The position numbers and the translations under genes are program-made. The notes under the pieces are model-generated. The model ran no database searches. It saw only the letters and a list, made by a program, of their open reading frames with translations, and had not been told where the DNA came from. This document shows positions 26,455 through 33,337 of a stretch of 64,000 nt of DNA, one piece after another. This DNA is from a bacterium (GTDB lineage: Bacteria > Chloroflexota > Dormibacteria > UBA8260 > Bog-877): positions 4,008 to 68,007 of the forward strand of contig JAKABA010000007.1 of assembly GCA_021802115.1 (NCBI GenBank). The letters are read 5' to 3'. Every line of letters starts with the position of its first letter. The stretch's first letter is position 1.

Positions 26455-27525
26455 TCACCTGCTCTGTCCGTCGGCCCCGGCCAGCTCCAGGTAGGCCGCG
26501 CGCTCGGCGTCAGTCAACGGCGACCGAGTCGAGGGTGTCACCCGCACCTTGAGAAAGAGGTCCCCGCCCTTGCCACCGGCGCGCAGGGCGGGGATGCCCT
26601 TTCCGGGGACCCGCATGGTTCGCCCCGAGGGGCAGTTGGGTGGCACCGTGACCTCGAGCCGGCCGGTCAGCCCCTGGGTCGTCACGCTGCCGCCCAGAGC
26701 CGCACGGTAGTCGCGAACCGGGATCTCGGTGTAGACGTCGCGGCCCCGGACCTCGGTGCCCGGCTCCAACTCCAGATGCACTCGCAGGTACAGATCGCCC
26801 CGGTTACCCCCGTTGGGACCGGCGGTGCCCTCGCCGGCGACTCGGATCCGCGAGCCCTCGGTCACACCCTTGGGGATGGTCACCTTCAGGCTGCGGCGCC
26901 GGGTCTGCCGCCCGGTTCCCTGGCAGGTGGGACAGGTCTTCACCGCCGTCTTGACCGCCGTCCCGCCGCCGTCCCCGGCCTCCTGCACCAGCCCGGTGCC
27001 ATGGCAGGTCGGGCAGGTCTCCGACATCGAGAGCTGGAGGGTGCGCTCGCTGCCCTCGGCGGCCTCGTGGAGTGTGACGTCCACCTGGTGCTCGCTGTCC
27101 TGGCCCCGCCGGGGGGCTGACTGCTCGCGCCTGAGCCGGTCGAGTTCGGCCTCCACCAAGGGGTCCTCGGCATTGCCGCTGTGGCCGCTGAAGAAGGTCT
27201 CGAAGAAGTCGCTGAAGCCCCCGAACCGGGCGCCGCTCTGCCGGCCGGCGTTCTGGAACGGGGTCTGGGGCTGTCTGGGACGACTCGCCTGGGCCTTCTC
27301 GAGCTGCTCCCAGTCCGCCCCCAGCCGATCGTACTTGGCGCGCTTCTCAGGGTCCTTGAGGACCTCGTGGGCCTCGTTGACACGCTTGAAGCGCTCGGTG
27401 GCCTTGGGATCCTTGTTGACGTCGGGGTGGAGCTCCCTGGCCAGCTTGCGATAGGAGGAGCGGATCTCCTTCTCGGAGGCGGTTCGAGGCACGCCCAGGG
27501 TGGCGTAGTAATCGCGGAATTCCAC
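26455..27525 (-). CDS. dnaJ: DnaJ-like chaperone with a reduced zinc domain
   Basis: A 356-aa J-domain protein. The J-domain at about 3-70 has the HPD motif at 33-35 needed to stimulate DnaK. A region rich in Phe/Gly (GGFSDFFETFFSG) follows at about 102-114. The zinc domain has only two CxxCxGxG motifs (C171/C174 and C198/C201) instead of four, enough for one zinc site. Two C-terminal substrate-binding beta-domains and a DGQSR end follow. The start GTG 27525 gives VEFRDYYATLGV; GGAGGT directly abuts it, so the translation signal is unusual. No dnaK or grpE is nearby. Confidence 0.92.
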   Translation of the reverse strand: MEFRDYYATLGVPRTASEKEIRSSYRKLARELHPDVNKDPKATERFKRVNEAHEVLKDPEKRAKYDRLGADWEQLEKAQASRPRQPQTPFQNAGRQSGARFGGFSDFFETFFSGHSGNAEDPLVEAELDRLRREQSAPRRGQDSEHQVDVTLHEAAEGSERTLQLSMSETCPTCHGTGLVQEAGDGGGTAVKTAVKTCPTCQGTGRQTRRRSLKVTIPKGVTEGSRIRVAGEGTAGPNGGNRGDLYLRVHLELEPGTEVRGRDVYTEIPVRDYRAALGGSVTTQGLTGRLEVTVPPNCPSGRTMRVPGKGIPALRAGGKGGDLFLKVRVTPSTRSPLTDAERAAYLELAGADGQSR

Positions 27526-27578
27526 ACCTCCAAGGTACCGCCTCGGAGCGTCCGCGAAACGGTGGGGGGATACCTGAC

Positions 27579-28805
27579 CTAGTCCAGCCGGCTCCGCACC
27601 CGGCTCACCAGGGCCATCCATTCGGGCCGCAACTCGCCCTGCGCAGACGTCAATGGGCGATCCGTGATCAGCCGAGCCAGCTCGTGCCCGGGCCGGGCGC
27701 CGGCTCGCACTATCAGCGCGGCCTCGCCGGCCGCGGGTCCGTCCAGGGTGAGCGGGCCACTGGCGGCGAAGCCGCCGTCGGGGCTGAGGCGGCCCCGGGC
27801 CGTCTCGGCGGCCCCCGGGCCCGTCTCCGGCCCTCGGGCGTCGCCGCCCCGGTAGATAATCAGCTGGGACCAGTGGCAGTGCAGTTGCCCGGCGGACTGT
27901 TGGCCGAGGCCGAAGCAGGCCAGGTGCTGGTCCAGGAGTGAGGGCTCGCCGAGATCGCGGGCCGAGAGCGACCAGAGCGGCACCGACGCCACCAGGCGGG
28001 GGTTGACCTCGATGCACCAGCAGCGGCCGTCCTCCGCCACCACCAGGTCGACCCCGAAGACGCCGCGGTGACCCTGCTCGCGGAGCCACTCGCCGACCTG
28101 GGCGGCGATGCCCTCCACCACCGACCGGTGTGGCACCACGGCCTGGAAGTCGTTGCCGCAGGAGCCCATGGGATGCGGGGTGAGCACCCGGATCCCGGTC
28201 AGCTGGAGGCACGCCGGCCCGGCCACTATCTGATCGGGGAAGGCGACGCCCGTCACGGTCACCGCGGTCCCCGGCACCACCTCGGCGATTCGACAGGTCT
28301 GGCCCGCGAATCGCAGCAGCAGCTGGTCCAGGTCCAGCTCCGATGTGACCGGATAGGTGGCGGCTCCGGAGAAGCCGTGCGCGAGCTGGAAGACCAGGGG
28401 TGGCCCCAGCTCGAGCGCCGGCGCCCGCAGCTCGGGCCCGGCCGGGCCCGCCACCATCCTGGGCACCGGCAGCCCCGCCCGGGCCGCTGCGGCGCTGAAG
28501 TGGGCCTTGTTCTCGAGCCGCCTGGCGACTTTGGCGGGGCTGTTGGCGAGGGTCAGGCCGAGCTGCGCCGCGAGCCGCTCGGTGGCGACCGAGCTCTTCC
28601 AGACGGCGACGCCACCTGCGCGCCCGGCCAGCAGCTGCTGCGCCGGGGCCCAATCCATGAGCGCCTGACTGGACCGGCCGGCTTCGGGAAACGACACCAG
28701 GTCGGAATCGGTGATCCCGCAGCCGTCGGCGCAGATCACCGGCAGCCCGCTGGCCAGGGCTGGCACCGGCTCGGGCCCGACGAAGAATGCCCCGGCCGAG
28801 TTCAC
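27579..28805 (-). CDS. ATP-grasp ligase-like protein
   Basis: A 408-aa protein with an N-terminal Rossmann-like preATP-grasp domain (LPVICADGCGITDSDL) and a C-terminal ATP-grasp fold. The metal-binding end is GVFGVDLVVAEDGRCWCIEVNPR, whose ExN pair coordinates magnesium, and RIAEVVPGTAVTVTGV is the central strand set. ATP-grasp enzymes join a carboxylate to an amine or thiol through an acyl phosphate. GTG 28805 overlaps the stop of the upstream PLP gene by 4 nt (GTGA), so the two are coupled. A LysW-like carrier gene lies close by. Substrate not known. Confidence 0.85.
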   Translation of the reverse strand: MNSAGAFFVGPEPVPALASGLPVICADGCGITDSDLVSFPEAGRSSQALMDWAPAQQLLAGRAGGVAVWKSSVATERLAAQLGLTLANSPAKVARRLENKAHFSAAAARAGLPVPRMVAGPAGPELRAPALELGPPLVFQLAHGFSGAATYPVTSELDLDQLLLRFAGQTCRIAEVVPGTAVTVTGVAFPDQIVAGPACLQLTGIRVLTPHPMGSCGNDFQAVVPHRSVVEGIAAQVGEWLREQGHRGVFGVDLVVAEDGRCWCIEVNPRLVASVPLWSLSARDLGEPSLLDQHLACFGLGQQSAGQLHCHWSQLIIYRGGDARGPETGPGAAETARGRLSPDGGFAASGPLTLDGPAAGEAALIVRAGARPGHELARLITDRPLTSAQGELRPEWMALVSRVRSRLD

Positions 28806-29863
28806 GCGGCGCTCCCCGGCCCGAAACCGGCAGCCTCCAGGATCCGATCGAGCTCCGCAGGAGTGCCCGCGGCCGCGACCGAGGTGGCGTCTGCAGGGCT
28901 CAGGTCGAGCTGTTCCGCAGCCCCGCTCAGCACCACCAACCACCTGCCGCCGGCCCGCGTGCGGGCGGCCTCCCGGGCGGCGGCAAGGGTGGCCAGGCCC
29001 TCCCACGACGTGGCCACTCCATGCCGCTCGCCAAGGGCCAGGACTTCTTCCATCTCGGCCCGACCAATTCGCCAACCCCAACCCGCGCTCTCCCTGACCG
29101 CCCGCCTCACCCGCGGTGCCAGCCGGCTTCGCCTGGTGCCGAGGTCGCCCACTCCGGAAGCCGCCAAGCGCTGGGCTCGCGGGTACCAGGCCCTGGTCAG
29201 CTCGCCGCCCGGGGCGGCCTCCACCAGGTGCATCCGGGGCCGTTCCGAAGCGGCCAGAAGGAGCTTGAACCCGTCCGCCAGGCCGAGCACGGTGGCGCCA
29301 CTGTTGGCGAATGCGAAGACGTCCTGCCAGGGCCCCTGCGGCACCAGCTCGGCGGCGATCCCGCGGTAGGCGGCCGATCCCAGCGGGTTGGTAGAGGTGC
29401 GCAGGTCGGCCATCCCCCAGGACGTCACCGCATGGTGCAACAGGGCGACCGGGTGCTCGCTGACGACCACCAGTTGGGGCTGTCGGAGCAGGGCGGACAG
29501 CTTCACCGCAGCGGTGCGGGGCGAGACCAGGCTGAGCAACCGGATCCCCGCCAGGGAGCAGTAGGCGGCCGCCGCCACCGCCGCATTGCCGGAGGAGGAG
29601 ATGACCGCCTGTGAGATCCCGCGGGCCTTGAGGTCCGAGACCATGAGCCCGAGGCTGCGCGCCTTGTGCGAGCCCGTGGGGGAGATGTCCTCCCGCTTCA
29701 GCCACAGCTCCGCGATCCCGAGCTCGAGGCCCAGCGCCCGGGCCGCCTGGAGCGGGGTCCAGCCCTCTCCCAAGCTCAGCCGGGCTGGGCTGGGTACACT
29801 CGCCTGGAACAGGCCGGCGTGACCCCACTGCCCGGGGCCGGGCCTGGCATCAGGGGTGGGCAT
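28802..29863 (-). CDS. Threonine-synthase-like PLP-dependent enzyme
   Basis: A 353-aa fold-type II PLP protein started at ATG 29863; GTG 29902 would add 13 residues and overlap the neighbouring gene. The Schiff-base Lys is K67 in SPTGSHKARS, corresponding to the NPTGSFKDRG of threonine synthase, and the phosphate cup is SSSGNAAVAAAAYC. FANSGATVLGLADGF and VVLSGAAEQLDL are further PLP-site strands. The altered HKAR loop and short length argue against a housekeeping threonine synthase; beta- or gamma-replacement on an activated Ser/Thr-type substrate is the family chemistry. It is coupled to the ATP-grasp gene and divergent from the LysW-like gene. Confidence 0.85.
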   Translation of the reverse strand: MPTPDARPGPGQWGHAGLFQASVPSPARLSLGEGWTPLQAARALGLELGIAELWLKREDISPTGSHKARSLGLMVSDLKARGISQAVISSSGNAAVAAAAYCSLAGIRLLSLVSPRTAAVKLSALLRQPQLVVVSEHPVALLHHAVTSWGMADLRTSTNPLGSAAYRGIAAELVPQGPWQDVFAFANSGATVLGLADGFKLLLAASERPRMHLVEAAPGGELTRAWYPRAQRLAASGVGDLGTRRSRLAPRVRRAVRESAGWGWRIGRAEMEEVLALGERHGVATSWEGLATLAAAREAARTRAGGRWLVVLSGAAEQLDLSPADATSVAAAGTPAELDRILEAAGFGPGSAA

Positions 29864-29877
29864 GGAGGAGGAGAGGA

Positions 29878-30051
29878 TTGGCACCAGCGCCCGATCTGGC
29901 ACGCGAATGTCCCGACTGTGGAGCCGAACTGGACCTCACCGAGGCGGAGGAGGTGGGCGACCTGGTCGACTGCCCGAATTGTGGAGCTGCCTTCGAGGTG
30001 GTGGCCCTGGAGCCGTTCACGCTGGCCCCGTTCGTCGACGAGGAGAAGTAG
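29878..30051 (+). CDS. LysW-like zinc-ribbon carrier protein
   Basis: A 57-aa protein not apparent without a TTG start. TTG 29878 has a strong GGAGGAG ribosome-binding site 7 nt upstream. Two CPxCG knuckles (C11/C14 and C32/C35) form a zinc ribbon, and the ECPDCGAELDL, VGDLVDCPNCGAAFEVV and LEPFTL segments match LysW, the amino-group carrier protein of lysine/arginine synthesis. LysW proteins end in EDWGE with a reactive terminal Glu; this one ends VDEEK, so either Lys or the penultimate Glu would replace it. The start lies 14 nt from the divergent PLP-enzyme start, and its 3' end overlaps the convergent Mur ligase by 35 nt. Confidence 0.8.
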   Translation: MAPAPDLARECPDCGAELDLTEAEEVGDLVDCPNCGAAFEVVALEPFTLAPFVDEEK

Positions 30052-31570
30052 AGAGGCGGCGCACCGCCTGCCGAAATCCGCCCGCCTGATAGTTCGCCGA
30101 GAAGAAGCCCGGGCAGGCGGGCGAGAGCAGGATGGCATCGCCAGGTCGGGCCAGCTCCCGCGCGATCCTGACGGCGCTTTCCAGATCTCCGGTCAGGCGC
30201 ACAGACTCGCCGGCCCCCATCTGCGTGATTGCCCCCAGGAGCCGATCCGACCCCGCTCCGGGAAGCAGCACCACCGCCGCCAGCGAGCGTCCGACCTGGT
30301 CCGCCAGCTGGTCGAAGTCGATTCCCTTGTCCTGGCCCCCCGCGATCAGGACGCAGGGGCGCCCGATCGTGCGCAGCGCGGCCACGGTCGACTGGGGAGT
30401 GGTGCTGGAGAGGTCGTCGTAGTAGTCGACTCCCGCCTCCTGCCAGACCAGCTGGATGCGGTGAGCGAGGGTTCCGAAGGTCTCCAGCCCCCCGGCCAAC
30501 TGGGGCAGCAGCTCTGGCCGGAACCCGTCCAGGCCGGCGCAGATGGCCACCGCCGCCCTCACGTTAGCCAGGTTGTGGGCGCCTCGCAGGCGCAGGCGAT
30601 CGATCTCCAGCACCAGGGCTCGATCGCCGTGCCTGGTCAGCCAGACCGCGCCCGCCTCCTCGAAGCTTCCGTCGCAGGTTTCGAGCCCGGCCGGGGCGGT
30701 GGCGAAGCGGAGCTCCCTGATGCCCTCCCTCACGGGGCCGGTGCCGAGGCTGATCGGGTCGTCTCCGTTGCGAACCGCGACCCGGCATCCGGGCAGGTCG
30801 AAGATGCGACGCTTGCAGGCGATGTAGCCGGCCATCCCGGAGTGCTCCTCGAGGTGGTTCGGGGTGATGTTGGTGATCGCGGCCAGCCCTGGCGCGCGAT
30901 CCATCTGGAGCAGCTGGCGGTTGGAGATCTCCAGCACCAGACAGCCCGCACCCAGCTCGTCCCGCGCCACCTGCTCCAGGGCCTGGCGATTGTGCCGGTC
31001 GTTGCCGGCCAGCCAGACCTCGGGGAACATCTGGGAGTGGGAGAGGGCGGCCGCCACCAGGGCTGCGGTGGTGGACTTGCCGTGGCTGCCGGTGATCCCC
31101 ACCACCGGGCCGCTGGCCAGGTCCAGATAGGCCTGGATCAGGGAATAGAAGGCCCGCCCCTCGTCCCGCAGCTGACGCAGCTTGAGATTGGCCTCTTGCA
31201 TGAACCAGGCCTGAGTCGGAATCAGCAGCGCCGAGTCCTCGATCCCCGCCAGATACTCCCGTCCCAGGTGGAGCCCGGCTAGGCCGCTCAGGAGCTGTTC
31301 CAGGTTGGCCTGACGGGCCCGCTCAGGCACCCCCGCGTGGGCCAGATGGTGGGCCCGGCGGAGCCGTTCCAGGTCGGGCTGGAGATCGTGGCCGACCACA
31401 TTGGTGAAGCCCGCTGCCAGCAGGTAGCCGGCCATCTCGCCGCCTTCGATACTTGCCACGCCGATCACGTCGACGCGCTGCCCTCGCAGGTCCCGAAGGG
31501 CCGGGGGCAGGCGCAGCGCGCCGAGTGCCGCCCGAGGGGTCGGGCTGGCGGCGGGGGCCGGGGGGTTCAC
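30017..31570 (-). CDS. MurD-like Mur ligase family protein
   Basis: A 517-aa three-domain Mur ligase. An N-terminal Rossmann-like domain (VDVIGVASIEGGEMAGYLL) is followed by the ATP-binding P-loop GITGSHGKST with K165, LEISNRQL, NHLEEHSGM and ACKRRIF (candidate carbamylated Lys), then a C-terminal domain with GGQDKGIDF and LLSPACPGFF. These fit MurD. The usual MurD substrate motif DSKATN is replaced by DDLSSTTP, and the TGTNGKST P-loop is TGSHGKST, mixing MurC-like features. It might act on a substrate other than UDP-MurNAc-Ala. It ends over the LysW-like gene and lies 10 nt after the NlpC/P60 gene stop region upstream on the same strand. Confidence 0.88.
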   Translation of the reverse strand: MNPPAPAASPTPRAALGALRLPPALRDLRGQRVDVIGVASIEGGEMAGYLLAAGFTNVVGHDLQPDLERLRRAHHLAHAGVPERARQANLEQLLSGLAGLHLGREYLAGIEDSALLIPTQAWFMQEANLKLRQLRDEGRAFYSLIQAYLDLASGPVVGITGSHGKSTTAALVAAALSHSQMFPEVWLAGNDRHNRQALEQVARDELGAGCLVLEISNRQLLQMDRAPGLAAITNITPNHLEEHSGMAGYIACKRRIFDLPGCRVAVRNGDDPISLGTGPVREGIRELRFATAPAGLETCDGSFEEAGAVWLTRHGDRALVLEIDRLRLRGAHNLANVRAAVAICAGLDGFRPELLPQLAGGLETFGTLAHRIQLVWQEAGVDYYDDLSSTTPQSTVAALRTIGRPCVLIAGGQDKGIDFDQLADQVGRSLAAVVLLPGAGSDRLLGAITQMGAGESVRLTGDLESAVRIARELARPGDAILLSPACPGFFSANYQAGGFRQAVRRLSTSPRRRTGPA

Positions 31571-31580
31571 CCAGTGAAGA

Positions 31581-32459
31581 TTACCGCCCCGGAGCCACGC
31601 CTCCAGGCAGGCGGCGCACGCTCAGGACCCGATAGCGGCGCTCGAAGTCGGCCAGGGGCTCGCGCCGTACGCGGCTGCGCTCGCTGCAGGCGTGGAGCAC
31701 CTCTCCCGGGCCTAGCACCAGGGCCACGTGACTCAAGCGCCGCGGTCCCCGGCTGATCGCCCCCACCAGGTCGGCCGGCTGGAGCTCCTCACGACCCACC
31801 CTGGTCCCCACCCGGCGCTGCGCCCGGCTGTTGCGCGGCAGCAGGACGCCTTGGGTGAGGAAAGCCCGCCAGAGCAGCCCCGAGCAGTCCATGCCAGTGG
31901 CTCCGGTCCCGCCCCAGACGTACGGTTGACCCTCGTAACTCAGCGCCGCGGCCAGCACCCGCTCGGGGCTCCAACTTGCCTCACCCTGGGTGATGTCGAC
32001 TGGCGGATCTCCCGCCGATGAGGGCGGGCCCAGGCGGTAGCCGCCGTCCCGGGCCACCCACCCCAGGGCGTGGCCCGGAGCCCTCACCAGGAAATGGCCG
32101 GCGCGGATGGCGATCACCTCAGCTGGGGGATCCCCGGGAAGCAGCTGGGTGACTCGCTCCGGCTCGGCTCCTGGCTCGGGGGGCGTCCGCCAGACGTTGA
32201 GGGCGGGCGCCCCCGCATGCAGGCCGACACGGGCCCTGCGCTCCGCCAGCACCAGCAGGCGAGCCCTCGCTGCCGGCCAGAGCTCGGCCAGCCGCGCCCT
32301 CACCTGGTCCGCCTGACCAGGGGTGGCGACCCAGCCCTGAAGGCCCTGGGGCACCACGGTCAGGTCCATCAGTGGAGGCGCTCCATAGCGCTGGGCGGCC
32401 TCCTCCCGGAGGCCCTCCAGTGCCGTCAGCAGCGCGGGCGGGGCGGTGGCGGGGTTCAC
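31581..32459 (-). CDS. Cytoplasmic NlpC/P60 cysteine peptidase
   Basis: A 292-aa protein with a C-terminal NlpC/P60 domain. The catalytic triad is C192 (GMDCSGLLW), H244 (LSHVALVLG) and H256 (LHACSE). Before it is an SH3-like stretch (LNVWRTPPE, VIAIRAGHFLVRAPG, LGWVARDGGYRLG). There is no signal peptide, unlike most secreted wall hydrolases, so it resembles intracellular YkfC-type peptidases that split murein dipeptides. The GTG at 32459 overlaps the upstream stop by 4 nt. It is in a MoxR-VWA operon and directly precedes the MurD-like gene. Confidence 0.9.
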   Translation of the reverse strand: MNPATAPPALLTALEGLREEAAQRYGAPPLMDLTVVPQGLQGWVATPGQADQVRARLAELWPAARARLLVLAERRARVGLHAGAPALNVWRTPPEPGAEPERVTQLLPGDPPAEVIAIRAGHFLVRAPGHALGWVARDGGYRLGPPSSAGDPPVDITQGEASWSPERVLAAALSYEGQPYVWGGTGATGMDCSGLLWRAFLTQGVLLPRNSRAQRRVGTRVGREELQPADLVGAISRGPRRLSHVALVLGPGEVLHACSERSRVRREPLADFERRYRVLSVRRLPGGVAPGR

Positions 32460-33334
32460 GACTCCCCCAGCCCCAGGAGCTGGCGCCAGCCCGACCACGG
32501 GCGTCGCGGCCAAGCCTCGGCGGGATGGAGCTCCAGGCTGTGCCCGTCGGTCAGCAGCAGGTAGGGGATGAGTGGGCTGTCCGCCATGCCATAGAGGCGG
32601 CGGGCGACGTGACGGAGCTGCTGCGGCTGAGAGCCCTCTCCGATCGCCGCCACCAGGGTGCCCCGGTCCGGCACCAGGAGGGTGGCGGTGCCCTGGCCTC
32701 GCTCCGCCACCGCCCTCAGGAAGGGGTGCACCAGCAGGAGGCTGCTGGAGAAGAGCACGTCGTGGCGGAAGATCCAGCGGCCCTGGCGGGGGGTAGTCGC
32801 CAACTGCTGCTCCCAACGCTGCAGCCGCACCGCCGTGTTGTGGTCGGAGCGACGCACCAGCTCGGCCTCGTCGAGGCCCGCCTCCGCCGCCTGCTTTTGG
32901 GACACTCCCCGCATGATCTCGCCGGGAAGGGCTTCCGACACGAAGGCCAGCAGGCCCCCCGGAAGCTCCCTGGTCAGCAGCTCATCCGCGCGGGGGTAGC
33001 GGCTGATCACCTTCCGGGTGCGCACACACCACACCAGGGCCTCTGGGTCGGGCACCTCACCCTCCGGCATCGGGGCCGCCTCAGCGGCACTGAGCCTGGG
33101 GCCGGCAGCCTGCACGAAGCGCAGGATCTCGGCCGGGGCCAGCGATCCCGGCGCCGACGTCGCCTGGTAGAGGGTGGTCAGGGACAGTGAGAGCCGGGCC
33201 TGGTCCTTCCGGGCGGAGATGGCAAAGCCCTGGTCCGCGGCCTGGAAGTCCCAACTGGGGTAGCGGGACCGCAGCTGGTTCACCAGTCGCTCCGAGAACT
33301 GCTGCCGGGATGGGTCGAGGGGGGATGCCGACAT
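32456..33334 (-). CDS. Hypothetical protein of the MoxR-VWA operon
   Basis: A 292-aa soluble protein starting at ATG 33334, 3 nt after the VWA stop. I do not recognise the family with confidence; the layout of alpha/beta segments (ISARKDQARLSLSL, WIFRHDVLFSSSLLLVHPFL, ATLLVPDRGTLVAAIGEG) has some resemblance to YtpQ/DUF1444 proteins. No catalytic motif or membrane helix is visible. Tight coupling to the VWA gene upstream and the NlpC/P60 gene downstream suggests a shared role. Confidence 0.78.
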   Translation of the reverse strand: MSASPLDPSRQQFSERLVNQLRSRYPSWDFQAADQGFAISARKDQARLSLSLTTLYQATSAPGSLAPAEILRFVQAAGPRLSAAEAAPMPEGEVPDPEALVWCVRTRKVISRYPRADELLTRELPGGLLAFVSEALPGEIMRGVSQKQAAEAGLDEAELVRRSDHNTAVRLQRWEQQLATTPRQGRWIFRHDVLFSSSLLLVHPFLRAVAERGQGTATLLVPDRGTLVAAIGEGSQPQQLRHVARRLYGMADSPLIPYLLLTDGHSLELHPAEAWPRRPWSGWRQLLGLGES

Positions 33335-33337
33335 CGC

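Noticed and set aside
27526..28653. Upstream extension of the DnaJ frame
   Set aside because: It overlaps the ATP-grasp gene and has no resemblance to any domain; the J-domain begins at the GTG 27525.
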